Assembly: GCF_050157905.1 (NCBI RefSeq)
Contig: NZ_JBKIWZ010000001.1
Location: forward strand, 3,534,001 to 3,598,000
Reading direction: 5' to 3'
Length of the DNA: 64,000 bases
DNA from: Pantoea sp050157905
GTDB lineage: Bacteria > Pseudomonadota > Gammaproteobacteria > Enterobacterales > Enterobacteriaceae
The notes below the pieces were generated by a model, which saw nothing but the letters and a program-made list of their open reading frames with translations, searched no databases and was not told where the DNA came from. Each line of letters begins with the position of its first letter. Within the stretch, counting starts at the first letter, position 1. The position numbers and the translations under genes were made by a program. Positions 42,955 to 52,192 of this stretch are shown here, piece by piece.

Positions 42955-43164
42955 ATGAAATCTATCAAAACTTTTGCAGCTGTTATCGCGCTCTCTGTTC
43001 TGCCATTCGCCAGCTTTGCACAATCTGTGACCGCCGTCGACTCTACACTGGACGGTGCAGAAGCGAAAATCGCTGCCCAGGCTCAGGATGCTGGTGCTTC
43101 ATATAAAATTACCGAAGCTTACACCAACAACGGCGTTCACATGACCGCTGAGCTGCTGAAATAA
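42955..43164 (+). CDS. Small periplasmic DUF1471 (YdgH/BhsA/McbA-like) protein
   Basis: 69 residues. A signal peptide (about 22 residues, cut after FASFA) precedes a mature part of some 47 residues with the family pattern SYKITEAYTNNGVHMTAELL at its end. Enterobacterial proteins of this class (BhsA, McbA, YahO) respond to stress and affect biofilm and surface properties. It is shorter than BhsA (85 residues) and stands as a single gene with an AGGAATT ribosome site. The function of this one is unknown. Confidence 0.75.
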   Translation: MKSIKTFAAVIALSVLPFASFAQSVTAVDSTLDGAEAKIAAQAQDAGASYKITEAYTNNGVHMTAELLK

Positions 43165-43189
43165 GTTGCGCTTAACCCGCTATGCTGAC

Positions 43190-43209
43190 AGGACGCCTCC
43201 GGGCGTCCT
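43190..43209 (+). terminator. Hairpin after the DUF1471 gene
   Basis: AGGACGCC TCCG GGCGTCCT, 26 bp after the stop; only a poor T-run follows. Confidence 0.55.
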
Positions 43210-43393
43210 GGCTGCGTTTCTGTAGATCTCTCTTCACGCACCTGATGCGCAGGTGAATGGCCCGTCATTCATTCATCCGGCATTGTCATTTATTTCTTCT
43301 TTTTCCTGCCTCTTTTACACCCGGTGCAAAAGATTATCAGCTGCAGCCGGTAAGCTCAGGGCAGACAACGACCGTGCTCCTGGCCGCTGGCAA

Positions 43394-43418
43394 CAAAAAA
43401 GCCCGCTTTCGCGGGCCT
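43394..43418 (-). terminator. Terminator of sbmA
   Basis: On the minus strand GCCCGC GAAA GCGGGC is followed by six T. It lies about 100 bp beyond the sbmA stop. Confidence 0.85.
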
Positions 43419-43516
43419 GAATATCGCGGTTTTTCTGCCGGAATGATCGGCATTGAAACTGTCCTGCATCAGGACGGGGCACAACAGACAGCGACCCGGC
43501 CATCTTCTTTCCGTGG

Positions 43517-44758
43517 CTACACCTCTTTCGAGACTTCGCGCATCATCTCATCATGCGGTACATCATCCAGGATCTGCTCAAAGCTGCGCAGACGCTTGTA
43601 GATCGACATCAGTTCAATCAGCGTCGACCAGGATGTGATCAGATACTGGAACGCGCCGCGAACCTGATCAAACACGTTGATGATCTGGTTGAGCAGGCCC
43701 AGCGTGATGGTGCCGGCCACAATCGACGGGAACAGCAGGAACAGGCCAAATATGTTATCAACCTGCAGATAGAGAATGCGGGTAATGTTGAAATAGAGGT
43801 AGTGGAAGTAGAGGCGGAAATAATTTACCCGTACCTGACTGAACAGCTCCTGTACCGTCTGCGGCCTGGCACGATCGGCATGATCTTCGCCGTAGACCAG
43901 CTCTTTACGATAAGCTGCTTCCACTCGCTGATTGCGGAACTCCAGTCCCGGCAGCTTGATCCCGACCAGCGCCAGCAACCCGGTGCCAAACACTGACCAG
44001 AGCACCGCCGCAATCACCAGCGCATAAGGAATGTTGCCCAGAACCGGAATATCTTTAACGTGATGAGAAAGCGCCACCAGCACCGGTAAAAATGCTACCA
44101 GCGTCATAATCGCCTGGATAAAACTGACACCCCAGTTTTCCAGCGTGGTCGCAAACCGCATGGTGTCTTCCTGCACACGCTGCGCGGCCCCTTCCACATG
44201 ACGCAGACGCTGCCAGTTGTGCATGTAGTAGCTGTTCATGGCGCTACGCCAGCGGAAAACCCAGTGACTGATAAAGAAGGAGTTGAGTACGCCAATGACC
44301 ACCGCAATTAATGCGATGCCAAGAAAGGCGAAAATTTCACGGTAAAACGCCGCAATCTCCACCGATCCCGCTTTGGTCAGCGCCTTCTGAATTAAATCGT
44401 AGAACGGACCATACCAGGCGTTAATCGCGACACCCACCTGCACACCAAACCAGGTGACAAAGATAATCAGCGCGGAACCCCACACTGACCAGCGCTGCCA
44501 CGGGTGGGAATCGATAATCCGCCAGGCCACGGCGAATAGCGTGACCATGATCCAGTAATAGAGATAGAACCAGAGCTGGCTGGCGGCGATAAAACGTGCG
44601 GCCGTGGTGGGCAGCGGCGCTTTGATCGCGGCTTCAAATGTGGGCCAGATACCCGGCAAATCGCTGGCAAAACCAAACCAGGCAAAAATCGCCAGTAAGC
44701 TCCAGACAGCCGCAGAGCTGAAAAACAGCGCTGGCCGCGGAAAAAAAGATTTAAACAT
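43517..44758 (-). CDS. sbmA: Peptide antibiotic transporter SbmA
   Basis: 413 residues (406 in E. coli). A proton-driven homodimeric importer of microcins B17 and J25, bleomycin and proline-rich antimicrobial peptides, related to ABC transporter membrane domains but without an ATPase. The core matches E. coli closely: ALIIFVTWFGVQVGVAINAW near 97, YGPFYDLIQKAL, HVEGAAQRVQEDTMRFATTL near 188, GIKLPGLEFRNQRVEAAYRK near 270 and ILYLQVDNIFGLFLLFPSIV near 330. The ATG 44756-44758 was chosen; a GTG two codons upstream lies too near the GGAG. Confidence 0.95.
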   Translation of the reverse strand: MFKSFFPRPALFFSSAAVWSLLAIFAWFGFASDLPGIWPTFEAAIKAPLPTTAARFIAASQLWFYLYYWIMVTLFAVAWRIIDSHPWQRWSVWGSALIIFVTWFGVQVGVAINAWYGPFYDLIQKALTKAGSVEIAAFYREIFAFLGIALIAVVIGVLNSFFISHWVFRWRSAMNSYYMHNWQRLRHVEGAAQRVQEDTMRFATTLENWGVSFIQAIMTLVAFLPVLVALSHHVKDIPVLGNIPYALVIAAVLWSVFGTGLLALVGIKLPGLEFRNQRVEAAYRKELVYGEDHADRARPQTVQELFSQVRVNYFRLYFHYLYFNITRILYLQVDNIFGLFLLFPSIVAGTITLGLLNQIINVFDQVRGAFQYLITSWSTLIELMSIYKRLRSFEQILDDVPHDEMMREVSKEV

Positions 44759-44926
44759 AGGCACTCCGCTGTTGTGTGTTGCCTGTTATAACGTTTTTAA
44801 CCTGTCGCTGTCTGTAGTCTGTTGTTTCTGCTCATGACAGGCCGGAGAAAGATGTTAATGAAATTGTGCGATTTTGTTTCCTGGAACTAAATCTTTGTGA
44901 ATGTAAGTGTTACAATATGGCGCCTT

Positions 44927-44940
44927 TGTTACCGGTAACA
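44927..44940. promoter_or_regulatory. GntR-type operator at the gluconate dehydrogenase promoter
   Basis: TGTTACCGGTAACA is a perfect 14-bp palindrome equal to the core of the E. coli GntR site (ATGTTACCGATAACAG is the known form). A -10 element TACAAT lies at 44911-44916, so the palindrome would cover the transcription start, where a repressor blocks initiation. Gluconate releases GntR, which fits the genes that follow. Confidence 0.78.
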
Positions 44941-45035
44941 GCCCGACTTCGGGCCAGTATCTGCAGATTAAAATCATTACAACGCAACCACCACTTTTTT
45001 CATACCGCCAGTCAGCGCGGGAATGAGGCAATGTC

Positions 45036-45770
45036 ATGTCAGAACAAAAAAAGGGTCATTCACGCAGGGATTTTTTGCTGAAGACAATTACCCTGGCGCC
45101 AGCAATGGCGGTAGGATCCACCGCGATGGGGGCACTCTCCCTGCCGCTGGCCGCACAGGCGGCAGAGACGCCTGCAGCACCCCAGCAGGCGCGTGATTAC
45201 CAGCCAGCCTGGTTTACAGCGGAAGAATATGCCTTTATCACCGCCGCCGTCGCACGGCTTATTCCCAGCGACGAACGTGGCCCTGGTGCGCTGGAAGCGG
45301 GAGTGCCTGAATTTATCGATCGTCAGATGAACACGCCATACGCTACGGGATCGAACTGGTATATGCAGGGGCCGTTTAATCCTGACCTGCCGAAAGAGCT
45401 GGGTTACCAGCTACCGCTGGTGCCGCAGCAGATCTACCGTCTGGGTCTGGCCGACGCCGATCGCTTCAGCAAACAACAGCACGGTAAGGTATTCGCGCAG
45501 CTCAGCGGCGAGCAGCAGGATGCCTTACTGCAGGCGATGGAGAGCGGCAGCGCTGAATTCAGCCAGTTGCCGGCAAAAGTCTTCTTTAGTTTCCTGCTGC
45601 AGAATACCCGCGAAGGCTTCTTCAGCGATCCCATCCACGGCGGGAATCAGGGCATGGTGGGCTGGCGGCTCATTAACTTCCCTGGCGCACGCGCCGACTT
45701 TATGGACTGGGTAGAGCGCGGCGAACATTATCCGTTCCCGTCAGTGTCGATTCGTGGAGAGAGAAGCTAA
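45036..45770 (+). CDS. Gluconate 2-dehydrogenase, small (gamma) subunit
   Basis: 244 residues. A Tat signal is evident (SRRDFLLK near residue 9, followed by a hydrophobic stretch and cleavage near AQAAE at 42), needed to carry the folded FAD subunit to the periplasm. The rest matches the gluconate 2-dehydrogenase subunit 3 family: FTAEEYAFITAAVARLIPSD near 60, the region RQIYR and FFSFLLQNTREGFFSDPIHG near 185, GWRLINFPGARADF near 210. First gene of a three-gene unit; only 2 bp separate it from the next. Close relatives oxidise 2-ketogluconate instead, which sequence alone cannot exclude. Confidence 0.88.
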   Translation: MSEQKKGHSRRDFLLKTITLAPAMAVGSTAMGALSLPLAAQAAETPAAPQQARDYQPAWFTAEEYAFITAAVARLIPSDERGPGALEAGVPEFIDRQMNTPYATGSNWYMQGPFNPDLPKELGYQLPLVPQQIYRLGLADADRFSKQQHGKVFAQLSGEQQDALLQAMESGSAEFSQLPAKVFFSFLLQNTREGFFSDPIHGGNQGMVGWRLINFPGARADFMDWVERGEHYPFPSVSIRGERS

Positions 45771-45772
45771 GC

Positions 45773-47557
45773 ATGGCAAACGAAATGAAAAAAGTGGATG
45801 CGGTCATTGTCGGTTTTGGCTGGGCGGGCGCCATTATGGCGAAAGAGCTGACCGAAGCGGGCCTGAACGTTGTGGCGCTGGAACGTGGCCCGCACCGCGA
45901 TACTTATCCTGATGGGGCCTATCCGCAGTCGATTGATGAGCTGACCTACAACGTCCGCAAAAAACTGTTCCAGGATCTCTCCAAAAGCACCGTCACTATT
46001 CGTCACGATGCATCACAGACGGCGGTGCCTTATCGCCAGCTGGCCGCCTTTTTACCCGGCACCGGCACCGGTGGTGCGGGCCTGCACTGGTCTGGCGTTC
46101 ATTTCCGCGTCGATCCGATTGAGCTGCGGATGCGCAGCCATTATGAAGAGCGCTACGGCAAGCACTTCATCCCGGAAGGCATGACGATTCAGGACTTCGG
46201 CGTGACCTATGATGAGCTGGAGCCATTCTTCGACAAGGCGGAAAAAGTTTTTGGCACCTCCGGCAGCGCCTGGAGCATCAAAGGCAAAGTGGTCGGCAAA
46301 GAGAAGGGCGGCAACCCGTTTGCGCCCGATCGTTCAGATAACTTCCCGCTGCCTGCGCAGAAGCGCACCTATTCGGCGCAGCTTTTTGCCCAGGCTGCCG
46401 AATCAGTCGGCTATCACCCTTACGATCTGCCCTCTGCCAACACCTCGGGGCCCTATACGAATACCTATGGCGCGCAGATGGGGCCGTGTAACTTCTGTGG
46501 CTACTGCAGCGGCTATGCCTGCTATATGTATTCCAAGGCTTCGCCAAACGTCAATATCCTGCCCGCCCTGCGTCAGGAGCCGAAGTTTGAGCTGCGTAAT
46601 AACGCTTATGTGCTGCGGGTGAATCTCAGCGATGATAAAAAACGCGCGACCGGCGTGACCTATGTGGATGGCCAGGGACGTGAGCAGGTTCAGCCCGCCG
46701 ATCTGGTGATCCTCTCCGCTTTCCAGTTCCACAACGTCCATCTGATGCTGCTGTCCGGCATCGGTAAGCCTTACAACCCTATCACCAATGAAGGTACGGT
46801 CGGGCGCAACTTCGCCTACCAGAACCTCTCGACGCTGAAAGCGCTGTTCGACAAAAACACCACCACTAACCCGTTTATCGGGGCGGGTGGTGCAGGCGTT
46901 GGCGTGGATGATTTCAACGCGGATAACTTTGACCACGGTCCGCTGGGCTTTGTCGGCGGTTCACCATTCTGGGTCAACCAGGCGGGTACCAAACCGATCT
47001 CCGGCCTGCCGGTGCCGGCGGGCACGCCCAACTGGGGCAGCAAATGGAAAGCGGCGGTCGCGGATACTTACACCCACCATCTGTCGATGGACGCGCACGG
47101 TGCGCATCAGTCTTACCGGGCTAACTATCTCGATCTCGACCCCAACTACAAAGATGCCTATGGACAGCCTCTGCTGCGTATGACCTTTGACTGGCAGGAG
47201 AACGACATCAAAATGGCGCAGTTCATGGTCGGTAAGATGCACAAAATCGCGGAAGCGATGAATCCGAAGATGATTATCGGTGGGGCGAAAAAGCCAGGCG
47301 CGCATTTTGACTCCACGGTCTATCAGACCACCCACATCAGTGGCGGGGCGATCATGGGCGACGATCCGAAAACCAGCGCGGTTAACCGTTATCTGCAGAG
47401 CTGGGATGTCCCGAATGTATTTGTACCGGGCGCGTCCGCCTTCCCGCAGGGTCTGGGCTATAACCCGACCGGCATGGTAGCGGCGCTGACCTACTGGTCA
47501 GCCAAAGCAATTCGTGAACAGTACCTGAAAAACCCCGGCCCGCTGGTTCAGGCATAA
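45773..47557 (+). CDS. Gluconate 2-dehydrogenase, FAD-containing large (alpha) subunit
   Basis: 594 residues of the glucose-methanol-choline oxidoreductase family. The N-terminal FAD site is VDAVIVGFGWAGAIMAKELT near 8-27, followed by LERGPHRDTYP; GTGTGGAGLHWSGVHFRVDP near 97-116 and the cysteine-rich CNFCGYCSGYACYMYSKA near 240-258 are typical of gluconate/2-ketogluconate dehydrogenases. The C-terminal HISGGAIMGDDPKTSAVNRY near 520 and GMVAALTYWSA contain catalytic His. It oxidises the C2 hydroxyl of gluconate in the periplasm and passes electrons to the cytochrome subunit. An exported protein without its own signal: it travels with the Tat-signal gamma subunit. Confidence 0.9.
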   Translation: MANEMKKVDAVIVGFGWAGAIMAKELTEAGLNVVALERGPHRDTYPDGAYPQSIDELTYNVRKKLFQDLSKSTVTIRHDASQTAVPYRQLAAFLPGTGTGGAGLHWSGVHFRVDPIELRMRSHYEERYGKHFIPEGMTIQDFGVTYDELEPFFDKAEKVFGTSGSAWSIKGKVVGKEKGGNPFAPDRSDNFPLPAQKRTYSAQLFAQAAESVGYHPYDLPSANTSGPYTNTYGAQMGPCNFCGYCSGYACYMYSKASPNVNILPALRQEPKFELRNNAYVLRVNLSDDKKRATGVTYVDGQGREQVQPADLVILSAFQFHNVHLMLLSGIGKPYNPITNEGTVGRNFAYQNLSTLKALFDKNTTTNPFIGAGGAGVGVDDFNADNFDHGPLGFVGGSPFWVNQAGTKPISGLPVPAGTPNWGSKWKAAVADTYTHHLSMDAHGAHQSYRANYLDLDPNYKDAYGQPLLRMTFDWQENDIKMAQFMVGKMHKIAEAMNPKMIIGGAKKPGAHFDSTVYQTTHISGGAIMGDDPKTSAVNRYLQSWDVPNVFVPGASAFPQGLGYNPTGMVAALTYWSAKAIREQYLKNPGPLVQA

Positions 47558-47567
47558 GGAGATGGCG

Positions 47568-48878
47568 ATGAAAAATGGCATTCTGGCGCTGATTCTGGGC
47601 GCGCTGTCGTTCGCAGCACTGGCGGAAAGCAGTCAGGACGATCTGCTGAAACGGGGTGAGTATCTGGCGCGTGCTGGCGACTGCGTGGCCTGCCACACCA
47701 GTAAAGGCGGCGCACCCTTTGCCGGTGGGCTGCCGATGGCTACGCCGATTGGCACTATCTACTCCACTAACATTACGCCCGATCCCGAAACCGGTATCGG
47801 TGACTACAGCTATGACGACTTCCAGAAAGCCGTGCGTCACGGCGTGGCAAAAAATGGCGACACGCTCTATCCGGCGATGCCTTTCCCCTCTTACGCAGTG
47901 GTCAGTGACGAGGATATGAAAGCACTTTACGCCTGGTTTATGCAGGGCGTCGCCCCGGTTAAGCAGGCGAATCGGGAAAGCGATATTCCGTGGCCGCTGT
48001 CGATGCGCTGGCCGCTGGCGATCTGGCGCGGAATCTTTGCGCCCGATGTGAAAGCCTTCCAGCCAGCGCCGCAGGAAGATCCGGTGCTGGCGCGTGGTCG
48101 CTATCTGGTTGAAGGGCTGGGCCACTGCGGCGCCTGCCACACGCCCCGCAGCATCACCATGCAGGAGAAGGCGCTGACCAACGAAGAGGGAAGCGACTAC
48201 CTGTCAGGCAGCAGCGCACCCATTGATGGCTGGACTGCCAGCAATCTGCGCGGCGACAACCGTGACGGACTGGGACGCTGGAGCGAAGAGGATCTGCGTC
48301 AGTTCCTGCGTTACGGCCGCAACGATCAGACCGCCGCATTCGGTGGCATGACCGATGTGGTGGAGCACAGCCTGCAGCACCTGAGCGACGAGGATATCAC
48401 GGCAATTGCGCGCTACCTGAAATCCCTGGGCGCGAAAGATCCGCATCAGGCGGCGTTCAGCGTGGATGATGCGACCGCAAAAGCGCTGTGGAAGGGCAAC
48501 GACAGCCAGACAGGGGCCGCAACCTATGTCGATAGCTGCGCCGCCTGTCACAAAACCGACGGCAGCGGCTATAAGCGCTTCTATCCGGCGCTGCGTGGCA
48601 ATCCGGTGGTGCTGGCGGACGATCCGACCTCGCTGATCCATATCGTGCTGGTGGGCGGTCAGTTGCCTGGCGTCAATGGCGCCCCGTCGACCATCACCAT
48701 GCCGGCATTTGGCTGGCGTCTTAACGACCAGCAGGTGGCGGACGTGGTGAACTTCGTGCGCAACAGCTGGGGCAATACGGCGTCTGAGCCCGTCAGCGCG
48801 AAGCAGGTAGCCGCGCTGCGGAAAGATGAGAAAGACCGGCTGGGCAGTGCCGATATCCGGGTGCTGGAAGGTAAGTAA
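47568..48878 (+). CDS. Gluconate 2-dehydrogenase, triple-heme cytochrome c subunit
   Basis: 436 residues. A Sec signal peptide (cut after ALSFAALA near 19) is followed by three CXXCH heme sites at about residues 39 (GDCVACH), 187 (GHCGACH) and 324 (CAACHKT), one per cytochrome domain. It takes electrons from the FAD subunit and reduces ubiquinone at the outer face of the inner membrane. The ATG at 47568 was chosen because the AAGGAG ribosome site ends immediately before the ATG at 47562, leaving no spacing for that codon. Third gene of the unit, followed by a strong terminator. Confidence 0.9.
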   Translation: MKNGILALILGALSFAALAESSQDDLLKRGEYLARAGDCVACHTSKGGAPFAGGLPMATPIGTIYSTNITPDPETGIGDYSYDDFQKAVRHGVAKNGDTLYPAMPFPSYAVVSDEDMKALYAWFMQGVAPVKQANRESDIPWPLSMRWPLAIWRGIFAPDVKAFQPAPQEDPVLARGRYLVEGLGHCGACHTPRSITMQEKALTNEEGSDYLSGSSAPIDGWTASNLRGDNRDGLGRWSEEDLRQFLRYGRNDQTAAFGGMTDVVEHSLQHLSDEDITAIARYLKSLGAKDPHQAAFSVDDATAKALWKGNDSQTGAATYVDSCAACHKTDGSGYKRFYPALRGNPVVLADDPTSLIHIVLVGGQLPGVNGAPSTITMPAFGWRLNDQQVADVVNFVRNSWGNTASEPVSAKQVAALRKDEKDRLGSADIRVLEGK

Positions 48879-48890
48879 ACGGCCATGTTT

Positions 48891-48924
48891 AAGGCCGTCA
48901 CCCTCAGGGTGACGGCCTTTTTTT
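48891..48924 (+). terminator. Terminator of the gluconate dehydrogenase operon
   Basis: A 13-bp stem AAGGCCGTCACCC / GGGTGACGGCCTT around TCA and seven T. The convergent MFS gene ends on its right flank. Confidence 0.94.
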
Positions 48925-50333
48925 CAGATGCTTTCCAGATCGCGTCCCCGCGTCTTCGGCCCGTAAATCCCCACCGACAGCATCACCATCACCATGCTCA
49001 GCACGATAAACGTGATCACGCCCGGCGTGCCGGCGTACTGCAATATCACCCCGATCAGAATACTGCTGAAAACCGTCGACAGGCGGCTGAAGGAGTAGCA
49101 GAAGCCGACTGCCCGCGCCCGGATGTGGGTCGGGAAAATCTCTGTCTGATAGGCATGGAAGCTGAAGGTCAGCCAGGCGTTGGACCAGGTGATCAGGAAG
49201 CCGCAGAGGATCAGCAGCACCGGCTGCGTCTGAAAGGCGAACAGCGTCCCGAACACGACCGTCATCAGCGAGGACAGAACGATCTGCCACTTATTCTCCA
49301 GCCTGTCGGCGTAGCGGCTGCAGATTAGCGAGCCCAGCGGATAGGCTAGCGTGATGAAAACGGCGTACAGCAGGCTGTGCGTAACTGTGGCGCCGCGGCC
49401 CGACAGCAGCGCAGGCAGCCAGTTACCAAAACCGAAAAAGCCGATCGCCTGGAAAAAGTTCATGACGACCAGCATCAGCGTGCGCTGGCGCCAGGCCGGT
49501 GACCAGATCTCGCGGAAACGGCCCCGTGCCGGGAGGTGTGCAACGGCATCGTCGGGCAGAAACGCAGGACCGGCCGGGATACCACAGCGCTGCTCCATTG
49601 TGCACAGCACCTCATGTGCCGCCTGATGACGTCCCTGCTGCGCCAGCCAGCGCGCCGATTCCGGCAGGTTCCGGCGCACCAGCCAGATCACCAGTGAGCA
49701 GACCGCGCCCGCAATGACCACCCAGCGCCAGCCCTCCAGGCTGAACAGCGTCTGCGGGATTAGCCACCACGACATCAGGGCAACCGCAGGCACGGACAAA
49801 AACTGCACGAAAAAGGCGAAGGCAAAGGCGCGACTGCGCAGATGACTTGGCACCCATTCGGACAGGTAAGTATCAATCGTTACCAGCTCGACGCCCAGCC
49901 CGATACCGACCAGGAAGCGAAACAGGATAATCATCTCTGCACTCTGCTGAAAGGCCATCAGCAGCGAAAACAGTCCATACCACAGCAGGGCGCACATAAA
50001 GGTCAGGCGGCGACCAAAGCGGTCAGCCCAGGGGGCAAGCAGACTGGCCCCGAAAAACAGACCGAGAAAGGTCGCCGACGCGAAAGCCGCCTGATCGGAG
50101 AAGCCGAGCACGCCTGCATTGCCGGTGTGAAACACGCCCGCCGACAGTAATCCGGTACTGATATAGCCGGTTTCGAAGAGGTCATAAAGCTCAAAAAAGC
50201 CGCCCAGTGACAGCAGGGTTATAAAACGCCATAACCCGGCGGAGGAGGGCAGCGCATCGATGCGCGCCGCTAAGCGGTTACGGGGCGCCGGTGAAACATG
50301 CTCAGGCGATATCCTGGTTGAAAGCGTGGTCAT
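48924..50333 (-). CDS. MFS transporter (sugar/acid porter type)
   Basis: 469 residues with twelve membrane segments. Family signatures are GGFFELYDLFETGYISTGLL near 45-64 (like metabolite:H+ symporters), the loop-2 motif WADRFGRRLTFMCALLWYGL near 102, GIGLGVELVTIDTYLSEWVP near 143-162 and RNLPESARWLAQQGRH near 212. The type (shikimate/sugar porter-like) suggests uptake of a sugar or organic acid. The place next to gluconate dehydrogenase invites ketogluconate uptake as a guess, but the gene is convergent and has no shared control. Confidence 0.83.
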   Translation of the reverse strand: MTTLSTRISPEHVSPAPRNRLAARIDALPSSAGLWRFITLLSLGGFFELYDLFETGYISTGLLSAGVFHTGNAGVLGFSDQAAFASATFLGLFFGASLLAPWADRFGRRLTFMCALLWYGLFSLLMAFQQSAEMIILFRFLVGIGLGVELVTIDTYLSEWVPSHLRSRAFAFAFFVQFLSVPAVALMSWWLIPQTLFSLEGWRWVVIAGAVCSLVIWLVRRNLPESARWLAQQGRHQAAHEVLCTMEQRCGIPAGPAFLPDDAVAHLPARGRFREIWSPAWRQRTLMLVVMNFFQAIGFFGFGNWLPALLSGRGATVTHSLLYAVFITLAYPLGSLICSRYADRLENKWQIVLSSLMTVVFGTLFAFQTQPVLLILCGFLITWSNAWLTFSFHAYQTEIFPTHIRARAVGFCYSFSRLSTVFSSILIGVILQYAGTPGVITFIVLSMVMVMLSVGIYGPKTRGRDLESI

Positions 50334-50515
50334 ATCAGCGTGAACCTCAGGCAGTGTGGATATGACTTGCAGCGGGTCAGAGGTTGATTAAAAGAGTTAA
50401 CCGTTAGCAAGCGAAGAAATAGCAGAATAATCAATTCGGCTACGGTTGCCGAGCGGGACGTTGCTGACGATTTAGCAATGTACGTTGCAGGTTCTGCCAT
50501 CCATGGCACTGTGCA

Positions 50516-52033
50516 TTACGGCAGATGTGGCCAGACGCCCGGTCCGATCGGCAGACCCAGCAGATACCACACCAGTAGCAGGGCTATCCAGCTGATAAAG
50601 AACACCAGCGGATAGGGGAAGATCAGCACGTAGTAGGTGCCGAGCTGCGCATCCTTCTGGTAACGCTGTAAAAAGGCCAGGAACAGCGGCAGGAAAGGCG
50701 ACATCGGGGCCAGGGGCAGGACGGCCGAGTCAGCGATACGGAAAATCATCTGGGCAAAGGCGGGATGAAAGCCGAGCAGCATAAACATGGGCACGAAGAC
50801 CGGGGCCAGAATCGACCAGATCGCGGAGCCGCTGGCGATAAACATGCAGAGAAACGCGGACAGGAACATCAGTCCGAGAAAGGCGGGCGCGCCACTGACG
50901 CCTGCACTTTCCAGTATGTCGGTCAGCCCGATCGCCATGAATTTGCCCATGTTGCTCCAGTTAAAGAACGCCACGAACTGCGACAGCGGAAACACCATCA
51001 CAATAAACCCCGCCATGCCTTTCATGGGATCAACCAGCAGCTGCGGGATATCATCCGGCCGACAGATCTGCCGGGTGACGACGCCGTAAGCAATCGCGAC
51101 GACAAAGAAGAACAGGATGATGATCGGCACGATACCCTGAATAAAAGGTGAGGGAATGATGGCTCCGGTGGCGGGATTGCGAAGCGGTGCATGTTCCGGC
51201 ACGACCAGCAGCGCCATCACGGCGATAAACAGCAGGGCGGCGATGCCGGCAGCGCGCAGACCGCGGTTCTCCAGCGGCGTCAGGGCTGCCAGCTTCTCAC
51301 CGTTGCCCTGCCACGCTGGCAGGCGCGGCTCGACAAATTTGTCGGTCAGCAGCGCACCAACAATCGTCAGTACAATCACCGACGTGGCCATAAAAAACCA
51401 GTTATCGATGACGCTGACGTGTACGGTATCGCTGACCGCTTTAGCCGCTTCGGTGCTGATGCCAGAGAGCAGCACATCGGTGGTGACAATCAGCAGGTTA
51501 GCGGTGAAGCCTGAGGCGACACCGGCAATCGCAGCCAGCAGGCCAGCCACCGGATGCCGCCCCACCGCCAGGAAAATCAGCGCGCCCAGCGGGGGCATGA
51601 CGACCAGTGCGGCATCCGAAGAGATATGGCTGAAAAAGGCGATAAACAGCACCATATAGCTGGCATAACGACGACTGACGCGTGACGCCATTTTCACCAT
51701 CAGCGACTGCAGCAGACCGACTTTTTCTGCCAGTCCCGCGCCAATCACCAATGCCAGAATCGATCCCAGCGGGGTAAAGCTGCTGAAGTTCTTAATGATG
51801 TTGGGCAGAATCCACTGGATACCTGCCACGCTCAGCAGATTGTTTACCCGCACGATTTCGCCATTAGCGGGATTCTTTACCGCCAGGCCCAGCGCGCTGA
51901 TGATGGCAGTGGCGACCATCAGCACCCCGATCAGATAGACAAACAGTAAAAACGGGTTGGGAACTTTGTTACCTATACGCTCTATACAGTTGAAGAGGCG
52001 GCCTGGACTGCGGTTCCTGGAGGTTGCTTCCAT
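50516..52033 (-). CDS. abgT: p-Aminobenzoyl-glutamate transporter AbgT
   Basis: 505 residues (508 in E. coli) of the AbgT family, which imports the folate breakdown product p-aminobenzoyl-glutamate; some relatives export sulfonamides. About eleven membrane segments. Conserved parts are FNCIERIGNKVPNPFLLFVY near 14-33, SFTPLGSILALVIGAGLAEK near 85, SSDAALVVMPPLGALIFLAV near 133 and DSAVLPLAPMSPFLPLFLAF near 435. It is the third gene of the abgABT operon, 159 bp behind abgB. Confidence 0.95.
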   Translation of the reverse strand: MEATSRNRSPGRLFNCIERIGNKVPNPFLLFVYLIGVLMVATAIISALGLAVKNPANGEIVRVNNLLSVAGIQWILPNIIKNFSSFTPLGSILALVIGAGLAEKVGLLQSLMVKMASRVSRRYASYMVLFIAFFSHISSDAALVVMPPLGALIFLAVGRHPVAGLLAAIAGVASGFTANLLIVTTDVLLSGISTEAAKAVSDTVHVSVIDNWFFMATSVIVLTIVGALLTDKFVEPRLPAWQGNGEKLAALTPLENRGLRAAGIAALLFIAVMALLVVPEHAPLRNPATGAIIPSPFIQGIVPIIILFFFVVAIAYGVVTRQICRPDDIPQLLVDPMKGMAGFIVMVFPLSQFVAFFNWSNMGKFMAIGLTDILESAGVSGAPAFLGLMFLSAFLCMFIASGSAIWSILAPVFVPMFMLLGFHPAFAQMIFRIADSAVLPLAPMSPFLPLFLAFLQRYQKDAQLGTYYVLIFPYPLVFFISWIALLLVWYLLGLPIGPGVWPHLP

Positions 52034-52192
52034 GGTATTGATTCTCGTCTTGTGTTCCCTTTGTCCGCAAAGGCCCGCTCTGGCGCCGGTCCGGGTTCGC
52101 GACAGGCGGTGAGTTCAGAAACGGCTTCGCTGAGTCAGGGAAGTGTTTGCAATATTTTTATTGTGTGCCGCGTCAGAGACACGGCTATCGGC

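Larger units (their letters stand above)
43165..43516. other. Gap between the DUF1471 gene and sbmA
   Basis: 352 bp without a convincing gene. It holds the hairpin after the DUF1471 gene (43190-43209) and the sbmA terminator (43394-43418). A frame at 43257-43601 runs into sbmA in antisense and is not credible. Confidence 0.6.
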
